A stretch of DNA of 64,000 bases from the NCBI RefSeq assembly GCF_013205055.1, contig NZ_JABMLF010000001.1:1-64000 (forward strand), written 5' to 3'. This document shows, piece after piece, positions 53,101 through 60,850 of the stretch. Both the position numbers and the translations under genes were made by a program. Numbering within the stretch: the first letter of the stretch is position 1; every line of letters begins with the position of its first letter. The notes below the pieces were generated by a model. The model saw nothing but the letters and a program-made list of their open reading frames with translations. It ran no database searches and was not told the origin of the DNA. This DNA is from Rathayibacter sp. VKM Ac-2856 (GTDB lineage: Bacteria; Actinomycetota; Actinomycetes; Actinomycetales; Microbacteriaceae).

Positions 53101-53471
53101 CGACCTCGCGCGACGTCGTCCCCGACGACAATGCGACGACGTGGGGGGCCTGGCCGCAGGTCTCGGCCCAGTCGGTGCAGTACACCTGGCCGGCGGCCAC
53201 GACCGTCCGTCGCCTGGCGACGTACTTCGTCGACAACCTCGACGCGTCGGGCACGGGGATCACGACCCCGGCCTCCTGGACCGCCGAGTACTGGGACGGC
53301 GCAGCCTGGAGACCGGTCCCGTCGCCGAGCGCGTTCTCGACCGCGGCGAACGGGTGGAACACCGTGACCTTCGCGCCCGTGACAACGACACGCCTGCGCC
53401 TTCTGCTCACCCCGCGGGGCACCGTCTCCGGCAAGGGGAGCGTCGGCATCAAGGAGTGGCAGGTCTTCTGA
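50193..53471 (+). CDS. Tat-secreted DUF5695-like putative glycoside-active enzyme
   Basis: A 1092-residue exported protein. The signal has GLRRRSVLLGAAGVAGSAAL and ends near FALG. The first third is a beta domain with FDFRVDRATGGVFVLSDPRD and DGYGTNYVANPDIRPIF, which I associate with DUF5695 proteins; residues 430-870 form a helical (alpha/alpha) barrel (GRDGTPNDQGVWRTYNYVHI, NALRAEGMTADADSLERF, PILDGWWAWSGEAALGFWGG). Residues 940-1092 are a discoidin-like module close to the second one in the 38298 protein. The barrel resembles polysaccharide lyase or glucuronidase folds, but no catalytic residues can be assigned. LacI-type operators precede it, and a strong terminator follows. Confidence 0.75.
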   Translation: MTVPSPSSPVDPESSAPGLRRRSVLLGAAGVAGSAALVASAAPSAAFALGPTADLSSPAFDFRVDRATGGVFVLSDPRDGYGTNYVANPDIRPIFSVDDSRWTGDAVFSVRKGAATGGTAMVTGRSDDIRTVSTSADTVTVAYSGRAADANGIRDFALTQRYQLTGAQRDRVSWTMTLRNTSTESLEFLDVGIPFLMNAWWDGGNQTGIYEKNVARHSFVGRDGSYITWQRPNGDGSTLVLVPQDGTSLEFKNKARPGEGPFAEQDPSWEGLVEFYLHSAASVPQRRNQAGTYLPTSSLTLAPGQEKTYGFTFRWAADATDLRDVLFDAGVVDVVSLPGMVVPTDTKATLAVRAKAGITSVIGQSGRGVSVVAKGTRNGYSLYEVSLPQLGASTVTVTYGGSKTSVLQYYAIEPIEKLIGMHANFIATKQQAKTTRSYNGAFLQWDMSNQKLVTWDDYPGGGWKEWMAGGADDLGLAPAVFLAEKNIDTPVAAEIAAVDTYIDTFILGYLQGRKDSSGQPTYQVYRWYDGRDGTPNDQGVWRTYNYVHIANTYYAMYRIAQITPALTKRSATDYLRLTFKTLEAMFTKIPLPSPIGDGAIKHGMMGEHTYPDILNALRAEGMTADADSLERFLLPKRDFFFAEKYPFGSEMSIDTTGFEVSYTLAKKYGNRALADKVQKASLTCRGMQPLWYFYGSDNRHMGESWWNLGYECQLGAWQQHDYLLTYGDPAGRDFADSVRSTNGAYLSGWANINSGQISPLAGNIGAASWIYQSEKGTNEYGFMPILDGWWAWSGEAALGFWGGLRSATATVIDDPIVGPYAYGADMTTTSTGVVLVPKDGVRRRITLFTLGKLDIRIERGTYTRAEIQQAGADIRLTLRNTRGAGFAPLIDLVNLPAGSYSVTVDGGAAVGTVRSDGRSPVRVAVPNTSAAAPVVRILRDQNLATAATATASFTAAWNRVMGLNDGSEPTTSRDVVPDDNATTWGAWPQVSAQSVQYTWPAATTVRRLATYFVDNLDASGTGITTPASWTAEYWDGAAWRPVPSPSAFSTAANGWNTVTFAPVTTTRLRLLLTPRGTVSGKGSVGIKEWQVF

Positions 53472-53491
53472 GTCCTGCCGCATGAGGCTCC

Positions 53492-53520
53492 CGGGCCGGA
53501 CGATCGGATCGTCCGGCCCG
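53492..53520 (+). terminator. Terminator after the DUF5695-like gene
   Basis: CGGGCCGGACGATC (53492-53505) pairs perfectly with GATCGTCCGGCCCG (53507-53520), a 14-bp stem starting 20 bp after the stop codon. Confidence 0.8.
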
Positions 53521-53781
53521 GCTCTGCGCTGCGGTCCTCTCCGTTCGGGTCGGAGGGGGCCGCATCGGCTCCGCAGAAACAGCGGCGAGGTCAGAGCTCT
53601 TATGAGCATCCATCTCTTCAAACGAGTCCGCTGGCTCCTCACCGTCTTACCGACGTCACACGAGTCGACAGCTCCGAGGCTCGTGACCCAGAAGTCGCGG
53701 AACGCTCCTTTGCAGGTCGGAGCATCTCCTCTCGTTCCTGCGGTTGACGCGGTGCGGCAAGAGCAGTTCGAGCGCTGCCCA
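53521..53781. other. Intergenic region before the TetR gene
   Basis: About 260 bp between the terminator and the stop of the minus-strand TetR gene. Base composition is slightly lower in GC than the surroundings. Short frames exist, but none has a ribosome-binding site or recognisable features. Confidence 0.4.
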
Positions 53782-54381
53782 CTAGGCGGGTCTTCTTTCC
53801 TCTACTGGTCGTGAATGGCGAAGTTCGAAGGCCAAGCAGCGAGCGGCCTCGACCGAGGCGTTTCGTCGTCTGCGGTTCATTCCGGTTGAGCCGGAGGAGA
53901 GCAGGCCGGGGTGCACATGCCACGCGAGGGGCAGCGCGTGCAGGGCGAGCAGGATCTCCTGCGGATCGAGCTCGTGGCTCAGGTCACCGTCCTTCTGAGC
54001 CTTTCGGATGAGGCGAACGTGGTGGGTCGACGACGTCCCGAGAAGGTCCATTCCTGGCACTGAGACACCACCGCCGGACCATATGAGCATCCGGGCGATC
54101 GCCGGACGCTCCTCGAGGAGATCGAACAACGTCCCCACGTATGCGGGGAGGTCGAGAGGGTCGAAGGGAAGCGCGCTGAGTGGCCCCGTGACGAACCGCT
54201 CGAAGACAGCGAGGAGCAGGCCGTCTTTGCTGCCGAAGTGGCTGTAGATGCGCTCCTTGCTGATGCCGGCTGATGCGGCCACTCGATCGACGCGAGTACC
54301 AGCGGGGCCGTGTGAGGAGAATTCTGCGAGACCTGCGCTCAGGAGGCGCTCTCGCGTTGCGGCGCTGGTGCCGGCGGGCAT
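53782..54381 (-). CDS. TetR family transcriptional regulator
   Basis: A 199-residue regulator. The HTH spans residues 8-50 (RERLLSAGLAEFSSHGPAGT, then ISKERIYSHFGSKDGLLLAVF), and the ligand domain follows. It lies 106 bp downstream of the DHA2-type transporter, in the same direction, so it may be co-transcribed with it. A second TetR gene lies on the transporter's other side. Which one represses the pump is open, but only the other has a perfect operator palindrome. Confidence 0.9.
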   Translation of the reverse strand: MPAGTSAATRERLLSAGLAEFSSHGPAGTRVDRVAASAGISKERIYSHFGSKDGLLLAVFERFVTGPLSALPFDPLDLPAYVGTLFDLLEERPAIARMLIWSGGGVSVPGMDLLGTSSTHHVRLIRKAQKDGDLSHELDPQEILLALHALPLAWHVHPGLLSSGSTGMNRRRRNASVEAARCLAFELRHSRPVEERRPA

Positions 54382-54487
54382 GTCGGTCCTCTCTGTCGGT
54401 CTTCGCCGGGTCGAATCCGCTCACTGCCGGCCCTGGCCCGGATCGGCGGGAGGGTGCCCCTCTCGCCGATCCGGGAGGCGGCGAACC

Positions 54488-56053
54488 TCAGTGGGCAGCG
54501 GTGGGGACGGCAGAGCCGGCGAGCCCCGATTCGGTCTCCGCGAGCACCGTCGAGGCGGGCATGTGCGTCCGCACCGGGCGGACGAAGACCGCGGCGAGCA
54601 CCGCGATGACGAGCGCGACGACTCCAGCGACGACAAGGGCTGAGTGCAGTCCGCCGATGAAGGCGTCCTGCGCGATCGTGGTGCTAACCGCGTCGAGTCC
54701 GGCGGGGATGATTCCCTGCGCCACCGCCTCAGACCCCTCGAAGGAGAGATCGCCGAGCCGGGTGGCGGTTCCCGCGGAGACGACGGCGGCGAGCACGGCG
54801 GTACCGAGGACACCGCCGAGCTGCAGTGCTGTGGCCTGGAGGCCGCCGGCGACTCCGGCGAGCTTCATCGGCGCGCTGCCGACGATCGCTTCAGCGCCGG
54901 AGGTCATCACCATGCCCACGCCGAGGGCGAGGACGACGAAGGGGATCGCCATGCCGATGTACGGGGAGTCGATCGAGAGGGTGGTGAGGCCGAACAGCGA
55001 TACACCGACTAGCGCGAGCCCCACGGTCATCGTCACGCGGATGCCGAGTCTGCTCACCAGCGCGGCGCCGATCGGCGAGGCGATGATCGAGACGCCGCTC
55101 AGGGGGAGGAGCATCACGCCTGCTGCGAACCCCTCCTCCCCCCGCAGATTGAGCAGGAACAGCGACAGGAAGAACGTCACGCCGAAGAGCGCGAAGAAGT
55201 TCGCCGCGACCGCAAGAGCTCCGACCGTGATAGTCGGGTTGCGGAAGAGTGACATCGGCAGCAGCGGTGAGGCAACACGGTTCTCGACGAGCACGAAAGC
55301 GACGATGAGCAGGAGCCCGGCGGCGAAGATTCCCAGCGTCCACGGGCTCGCCCAGCCCCAGCCCTCCGACTGCACGACGGCCAACACGACCGCGAGCAGG
55401 CCGAGTGCGAGGAGCACGATGCCGACGATGTCGAAACGCGCCTTTCCCGGGGCGGTGCTCTCCTTGAGGACCACTGCCCCGATGGCCAGCCCGATCACGG
55501 CGATGGGCGCGTTGATGAAGAAGACGGACTCCCATCCTAGGGTTCCGACCAGCAGCCCGCCGAGGATGGGGCCGGCGGCGATGGCGACAGAGGAGACCCC
55601 GCCCCAGATGCCGATCGCGATGCCGAACTTCTCCGGCGGGAAGGTGGCGCGCAGCAGGGCGAGAGTCTGCGGCATCAGGAGTGCGGCACTGAGGCCCTGG
55701 AGCGCGCGGAAAGCGATCACGCCCTCGGTGGTCCCGACTAGTCCGATAGCGACGGAGGTGATGGCGAAGGCGGCGACGCCGATGAGGTACATCCGGCGGC
55801 GGCCGAAGCGGTCGCCGAGCTTGCCGCCGAGGATCAGGAACACGGCGAGCCCGAGAAGGTAGCTGTTGGTGATCCACTGGAGTTCGGCAAAATTCGTGCC
55901 GAGGGACTGGGCGATCGCGGGATTCGCGATCGACACCACAGTTCCGTCGAGGCCGACCATGAAGAGGCCGAAGCACACGGCGGCGAGGGTCAGTGCGGGG
56001 TTCCCGCGCAGGGGGCGACGCGTTTTCGAGCGCGTCGAAGAGGGCGTGGACAT
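54488..56053 (-). CDS. DHA2-type (EmrB/QacA) MFS efflux transporter
   Basis: A 521-residue drug:proton antiporter with 14 membrane segments. LDGTVVSIANPAIAQSLG after TM1 is the DHA D1-type motif, LGGKLGDRFGRRRMYLIG is motif A, and GPILGGLLVGTLGWESVFFI is motif C, diagnostic of antiporters. The ATG at 56053 follows GGAG at 8 bp. It probably exports antibiotics, dyes or plant antimicrobials across the membrane. Flanking TetR genes suggest inducible expression. Confidence 0.92.
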   Translation of the reverse strand: MSTPSSTRSKTRRPLRGNPALTLAAVCFGLFMVGLDGTVVSIANPAIAQSLGTNFAELQWITNSYLLGLAVFLILGGKLGDRFGRRRMYLIGVAAFAITSVAIGLVGTTEGVIAFRALQGLSAALLMPQTLALLRATFPPEKFGIAIGIWGGVSSVAIAAGPILGGLLVGTLGWESVFFINAPIAVIGLAIGAVVLKESTAPGKARFDIVGIVLLALGLLAVVLAVVQSEGWGWASPWTLGIFAAGLLLIVAFVLVENRVASPLLPMSLFRNPTITVGALAVAANFFALFGVTFFLSLFLLNLRGEEGFAAGVMLLPLSGVSIIASPIGAALVSRLGIRVTMTVGLALVGVSLFGLTTLSIDSPYIGMAIPFVVLALGVGMVMTSGAEAIVGSAPMKLAGVAGGLQATALQLGGVLGTAVLAAVVSAGTATRLGDLSFEGSEAVAQGIIPAGLDAVSTTIAQDAFIGGLHSALVVAGVVALVIAVLAAVFVRPVRTHMPASTVLAETESGLAGSAVPTAAH

Positions 56054-56190
56054 GTGAGGTCTCCGAGGTGGTCGTTCTGTGCCGCCGAGAGGGCACGATG
56101 GCTGGCCGCGTCCCGCCGGAAGCGGGAGGCGGCAGAAGAAGAGCAAGGAAGGTGTGTCGGGGATCCCGAGTAGGCAGGCTGGAGACGGGA

Positions 56191-56811
56191 TCAGCCGGGG
56201 CCGGCGGTGGGACCGAGTGTCCGACCGCCCGGCACACGAGGCGTCAGGGCAGGTACCAGCCACTGCGTCACGATCCGGTCCAGCTCCTCATCGCTCAACG
56301 GCTCGCCGCTCACCAGCGCACGATCGATGATGAGCGACGCGATCACGCGGCTCGCAAGCGCAACATCTGCGTCTGCGGCGATAATCGCTCGGCCCTGCAA
56401 AGTTCTAAGCGCTGCGGCGATCGCGTCCTGCTGCGGGCGCACGAGATACTCATCCACGGCTTCCGCGATCTTCGACTCGACTCGACTCGCCTCGTGCAGA
56501 GCCAGCAACAGGCGCCCGTTATCGCCGAGCGTGACCGACCTGACCGCCGCGGCGATACCCACGAGCGCCTCGGCCGAGTCGACGCCGACGGGCGGATCCT
56601 GGATCGGGACGAGGTCCACGAAGGCAGCGACTGCGCACACCAGGTCCGTCTTGGTCGGCCACGACTTGTAGATGGTCGCCTTCGACGCGTGCGCCTGCGC
56701 CGCTACCCGCTCAACCGTGAGAGTGGCGTAGCCCTGCCCGATGAGCACGGTCATAGTCGCCTCGAGCACCGCCTGCGCCCGGGCTTGACGCAAAGACGGG
56801 GAAGAAGGCAT
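56191..56811 (-). CDS. TetR family transcriptional regulator of the efflux pump
   Basis: A 206-residue regulator; HTH at residues 7-50 (RQARAQAVLEATMTVLIGQG, then HASKATIYKSWPTKTDLVCA). I chose ATG 56811 because the upstream in-frame ATG at 56868 would include the operator palindrome in the coding sequence. It is followed at 137 bp by the DHA2-type pump in the same direction, a common arrangement in which the repressor controls an operon including the pump. Confidence 0.9.
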   Translation of the reverse strand: MPSSPSLRQARAQAVLEATMTVLIGQGYATLTVERVAAQAHASKATIYKSWPTKTDLVCAVAAFVDLVPIQDPPVGVDSAEALVGIAAAVRSVTLGDNGRLLLALHEASRVESKIAEAVDEYLVRPQQDAIAAALRTLQGRAIIAADADVALASRVIASLIIDRALVSGEPLSDEELDRIVTQWLVPALTPRVPGGRTLGPTAGPG

Positions 56812-57314
56812 GGGTGTACTGTACCGTACAGTTCTTGCCTGGTGCAACGAGAGAGAAGATCGTTGCATTGATCGGGCCCCTCCGCTTCACCACAGCCGGC
56901 CGACAGGATTGCCCCGCTGGCCGAGACGGTCGACGACGAGATCAACCCTGTCTGCGCCGCGCCATCTACGCGAGGATCTAACAGACAACCGCCCGCGCTC
57001 CAGCCCTGGTGCGAGCCAACTGACATAATCACGGTTATCGAAGAATACATCTTCAGCAGAGGAGGGGCTTGCTGCTGTTCGCGAGATGCCAACCGTCAGA
57101 TCCGTGGCGGTGATGACTCAAGGGATGTAAACGTTAGCAAGGCACGCTTCTCGCAATCATCTTCGAGGAGCAAGGCTGCCGCCACCGTCGCCGATCAACG
57201 TTGCGGCTCCCGGCGAGCAGCTGTCGAGCAGTGTCCTCGCCAGTCGTCAGCGTCCGACCATTGTGTATCTCTCGAGATGACGTGACGATACAAGGTGCGC
57301 GATACAGTCGCACC
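56812..57314. other. Intergenic region and left edge of the lower-GC island
   Basis: About 500 bp. The left end holds the TetR operator. GC content drops visibly from about 57000 onward, marking the edge of an acquired segment. ATAATCACGGTTATCG-type AT-rich sequence near 57024 may be a promoter. The frame of the following gene is open back to 57201 but without a good start. No other gene is seen. Confidence 0.4.
56818..56832. promoter_or_regulatory. TetR operator palindrome
   Basis: ACTGTAC-C-GTACAGT is a perfect 7-1-7 palindrome directly upstream of the TetR start codon at 56811, overlapping the expected promoter and leader. ACTGTAC arms are common in AcrR-type operators. Confidence 0.7.
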
Positions 57315-58514
57315 GTGTCTCACTTCCCCTCGCCGAGGTATTCCGCATTTCGCCAAGCGGTTCGCGCATATCGACCGTCAGAGCTACTACCACTTTTGGC
57401 CCGGCATTCTGCCGCGCTCGACCCCGCGGGAGGTACCGGTTACGGCGATATGCGTCAGCGGTCACCTTGGGCAGTCTCAGCCATGGCCAGAGATTCGATC
57501 ATCTACGGTAATGAGTATCGGACTGCAGCCGTTACTGAATCCTCGCTGAATCGACTCTATACCCTTTCCAATCTGAGCCACTCAGGGCGTGATGGTGGAA
57601 GCGTCGAGACAATTCTGACTCCTGTGATGTATGAACAGTTTCACTACCAGCAGTCACAGTACGAAGAGCTATCTCGCGTACATGCCCTGTTCAGCGACGC
57701 GGACCTCGGTACCCCCTTCGACTGGTCTTCGCTCCTTGGTATGGAACTACACCACGCCGTTCGGGCGACAATGGTTCTGCATACATGGGTTGTTCAGAAC
57801 GAAGGTCATCTCGATTTAGGATTGCTAGATCACGTGAACCTAGAGGAAGTCTATCGTAGGCTGCTTCCCAGAGAACACTTGGCGAAGATGGCGGCGATTC
57901 TGACCACGACGATGAATGACGCTCGCGCGGAATAGGATGAGATCCCAGCACTGCCTACCTATGCACAACGCTACTCCTACAACCCTTTGTATTCACGCCC
58001 ATTTGTCGACCTAGGAGAAGGGGGAATCTGGCCCCCCCCCCCCCAGAGCATGCTTGTTCCTCAAGTTTTCCACCCGATAAATCTATACTATCGCGGGATT
58101 AGGTCGTGGGGACACGGTTTCTCGACAGAGCTAGGCCATCGGCACGAGGCATATGTAGGAAAGCAACTTGGACTCGTGGCAGGCTCAGCCCTGCAACCTG
58201 AAATTGAATACGTGCGAGGTCAGAAAAGCGTCGATTGGATCTGGACGACGCCAACAGCGGTTATTCTCATCGAGTGCAAGTCGGCACGGATGACCGCCGG
58301 TGCTAGAGCTGGAGATCCGTCGCTGCACACTGTGGTCGAAAACGCTCTCGGTAAAGCTCGGCGGCAAATAGCTCGAACGGCCGAGCTCATTCGTGCGGAG
58401 CACGCATCCTTCAGCTCAGTGCCCAGTGACCGGAGAATTATCGGCCTGACAATCACAACTTGGTGGATTGAGCACTTCGGCGGCGGGCCGGGCCCGGTCG
58501 ACGTCGGCCCGTAG
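57315..58514 (+). pseudogene. Nuclease-like gene split by an in-frame amber codon, 3' end replaced
   Basis: From GTG 57315 (or an internal ATG at 57483) one frame runs to TAG at 57933, then continues without any shift to 58514. The continuation is coding-like from its first codon: DEIPALPTYAQRYSYNP, then MLVPQVFHPINLYYRGIRSW and ELGHRHEAYVGKQLGL. VDWIWTTPTAVILIECKSAR has the D-x(n)-E-x-K pattern of PD-(D/E)xK nucleases. A run of 13 C at 58032-58044 lies in frame within it. After about 58475 the protein ends in unrelated residues from a high-GC block, so the 3' end seems lost by recombination. Low GC and different codon use mark it as foreign. Family not recognised; a defence or mobile-element nuclease is a guess. 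Confidence 0.6.
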
Positions 58515-59044
58515 GCGCGCCTTGACGTCCTCCGCGCTGATGCCCTTGTCACTCAGGCTCTCCCCGAAGACTTTGCGCCGCTCTGAGCTGTCGTAGCTGT
58601 TGGTGGCGTCGGCGCGAGCCGCGGTCGCTTCGCTCGACTGTCTGGACGCGGATGTTCAGGTCGCCGCGTCCCGGTGGAGCTGCGCCTGTGCGCGCGTCGG
58701 TGGCCAGGTCGCGCAGCTCGTCAGGGGACTTGCCGTCCTCGCCGCCGCGGCTGGCGCCCGCCTCGTACGCGAGTGCCTGCGCCTCGATCTGCGCGACGAC
58801 GTCGGTCGCCGTCTCGCCGGAGACGGGAGCGTCCTGGGCGCGGTCAGGGAGCCTGTCACCTTGCGCTACCAACCGTGACGCCTCGGTGCGCTCCTCGGCT
58901 GCCTTTCGCTCGCTCTTGGACCACAAGGGAACTGACGTCGACGCCGTAGCGATCCTGGACCTCGCGGCCAATCGTGTCGGCGGCGGCCGCAGCACGGTCG
59001 TCGAACCCTCGCAACGCCTGGGCCTCTCGCCCAGCCCAGCACAA
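58475..59044 (-). pseudogene. Decayed remnant of a mobile-element-like gene
   Basis: On the minus strand a continuous protein can be followed only by changing frame: GFDDRAAAAADTIGREVQDR and YGVDVSSL, then in another frame SERKAAEERTEASRLVAQGD and ETATDVVAQIEAQALAYEAG and SPDELRDLATDAR, then (after a further shift and one TGA near 58652) ARADATNSYDSSERRKVFGE and SLSDKGISAEDVKARLRADV. That makes at least two frameshifts and one stop. The charged, helical composition resembles C-terminal parts of plasmid transfer or relaxase-associated proteins, but no family can be named. It abuts the truncated nuclease-like gene at about 58475. Confidence 0.55.
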
Positions 59045-59135
59045 ACCGACCGGTGCTGCGCCAGGGACTATGCGACAGTCACAGGGTGAGAGGCCTGCAG
59101 GTACATGAAGACCCGTTCCCAGTTTGGGCGGTCCA

Positions 59136-60332
59136 GTGAGCGCCTTCCCGGACTACACCTGGCTGCCCGAGCATCACGAGCAGGTCGTCTACACGCTCGC
59201 GCACGTCGACTCCATCATCGAACAGCTCGCCACGATCCTGTTCGACTTCCAGGAAGGCGGTGTGTTCGACTTCGTCAACGGCACCCGCGGCCAGTACTCG
59301 TACGCGGTCATTGCGGGCGTGCATCCGCTCCCGCCGGCAGTACCGCGGTTATTCGCGGACGGCGCCACGCAGCTCCGAGCTGCGATCGAGCACACCCTGT
59401 TTGCGCAAGTCGAGTACGAGCTGGGGACGACGCTCGACGAGGCGGGGCTAGACGCGAGGCGGATCGAAATGCCCGCTAGCGTCCAAGCTGCAGACTTCGC
59501 CGCCTGGCTCGACAACGGCGCCCGGAGAAAAATCAGGCCGCTGCAAAACGGACAAGAACTCGTGAGCCGCATCCGTCGTCTACAGCCGTACTGGCATGTT
59601 GACCCATTGACTCACCCGATGAAGCTTCTTGCCGAGCACACGAACCGCGCGAAACACCGCGCGCCCTCGACAGCAGTCACACGCGTAGGACCCGTCCACG
59701 TAGAAGGAGATTCGCGCGGAGTCGAGCTGGCACCCCCGCCGCCAGCGGGCACCCCTGCGCGAGTGGGTGACGTCATCGCCCGTAGCGCCGCTGGCATACA
59801 GGTCCCGATCGCGATCTACCCCGACATCTCCGTCCGACGGCCCCACAACGGCCAATGGCGCGTGCTGATTCATGAACTCAACGACATGTTCGACTGGGTG
59901 CGGAGAGAAGCTCTCCCCATCCTGATCACCGGCATGTCAGGCGTGACATCCCTCCCAGGAACGATCGACATCTCCGTCGGACACGAGAACGCGCAAGCCG
60001 CTCTCCAAACAGCAAGGAGCCTCAGCTCGTTCGAGCGCGGAAGCCTGCGACTCCAAGCTCGAGGCGCGCGAGAAAACCTCGTCGACGTGCTCGCCGCGCC
60101 CCGCAGCTCCGCATCAAGAGAAATCGTCGGCAGATGGCTTGCTCATCTCACAGATGCCGACGTAGTAGCAGTCGTCCACGAGGTGGGTGACCCGGCTCGA
60201 TCCGGAGACCCTGCCAGCATGTTGCGCGCGGTTGCCGACGTAGCGAGCAGGGCGACCGCTTGGAGTAAGGAGCAGCCAACGGGTACCACCGCGCCACGGC
60301 CTGCCGAAGGTACAGATCCTTCAACCATTTGA
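59136..60332 (+). CDS. Protein of unknown function in the decayed island
   Basis: A 398-residue soluble protein without signal or membrane segments. The N-terminus reads VSAFPDYTWLPEHHEQVVYT and the first half is helical (QLRAAIEHTLFAQVEYELG, ending in HPMKLLAEHTNRAKHRAP); a proline-rich linker near residue 195 (PPPPAGTPARVGD) precedes a second half with DISVGHENAQAALQTARSLS. The GTG at 59136 is chosen over TTG 59124; neither has a strong Shine-Dalgarno. It is the only intact gene between two remnants, so it may be cargo of the former element. I do not recognise its family. Confidence 0.6.
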   Translation: MSAFPDYTWLPEHHEQVVYTLAHVDSIIEQLATILFDFQEGGVFDFVNGTRGQYSYAVIAGVHPLPPAVPRLFADGATQLRAAIEHTLFAQVEYELGTTLDEAGLDARRIEMPASVQAADFAAWLDNGARRKIRPLQNGQELVSRIRRLQPYWHVDPLTHPMKLLAEHTNRAKHRAPSTAVTRVGPVHVEGDSRGVELAPPPPAGTPARVGDVIARSAAGIQVPIAIYPDISVRRPHNGQWRVLIHELNDMFDWVRREALPILITGMSGVTSLPGTIDISVGHENAQAALQTARSLSSFERGSLRLQARGARENLVDVLAAPRSSASREIVGRWLAHLTDADVVAVVHEVGDPARSGDPASMLRAVADVASRATAWSKEQPTGTTAPRPAEGTDPSTI

Positions 60333-60335
60333 AGC

Positions 60336-60715
60336 GGCCGCAGATCCAGACCCTGGCGTACAACGCGGCCTCCGCTGACCCGGCCTGGCAGCAAGCCTGC
60401 GAGGAGTGGTGACAGTGCCTGCGAGAGGAAGTGCTGGAGCCCCGCACCGGATCGGGCGACTGGAGCTCGGCCGAGGCCAACGAACTCGCATCGAGAATGG
60501 ACGGAACGTCGGCAGACAAGACGAAGGAGATCCGTATCGCGACGACCGAAGCGCGCTGCAACATCGCGACGGGCCTGACACAGACGCTGGGCGACCTCGA
60601 GGCGTCGTACCAGGCGTCACTGATCGCCGCGAGCCAGGACGCCCTGGACGAACTGAAGGCGAAGAACCAGGACCGTCTCGCCGCGATCCATGACTACATC
60701 GCCCGCAACAGCTGA
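60336..60715 (+). pseudogene. Truncated fragment of an actinobacterial secreted/lipoprotein family
   Basis: The frame reads LAYNAASADPAWQQACEEW, then TGA at 60410-60412 where the family normally continues (W-S-x-C), then QCLREEVLEPRTGSGDW, SADKTKEIRIATTEARCNIA and DALDELKAKNQDRLAAIHDY to TGA at 60713. Intact relatives are about 200-300 residues with a lipobox; here the N-terminal signal and first half are missing, and an internal stop interrupts the rest. The pieces sit right after the gene at 59136, so the upstream part was probably lost with the insertion or decay of the island. The last 94 codons alone form an open frame from 60431. Confidence 0.55.
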
Positions 60716-60850
60716 GCCGCTCTGCAGCCGGGTCGCCAAGCGGGATGACCCGGCTCGGTGCCCGGTCGTCCATCCGCAATCGGAACACTCCGGCGCAAGG
60801 ACCGACACCCCACGACCCGGATTTCGCACGCACAACGGATCGTGTGCGGG
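60716..60850. other. Short gap before the convergent alpha/beta hydrolase
   Basis: This stretch of about 135 bp between the lipoprotein-family fragment and the stop of the alpha/beta hydrolase shows no gene and no clear terminator. Confidence 0.4.

Noticed and set aside
54273-55862. A 529-codon plus-strand frame opposite the DHA2 transporter
   Set aside because: The translation is Pro/Ser/Thr/Arg-rich without structure, while the minus strand has 14 membrane segments and the MFS motifs.
57933-57935. Amber codon as pyrrolysine or programmed readthrough
   Set aside because: No PYLIS-like structure or pyl genes are visible, and nearby genes are clearly decaying. A nonsense mutation is simpler.
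58032-58044. 13-C run as a proven phase-variation switch
   Set aside because: The frame is open with the current length, and the gene is already interrupted by the upstream amber codon and truncated at its 3' end, so switching would not restore a gene here. It is only noted as a curiosity.
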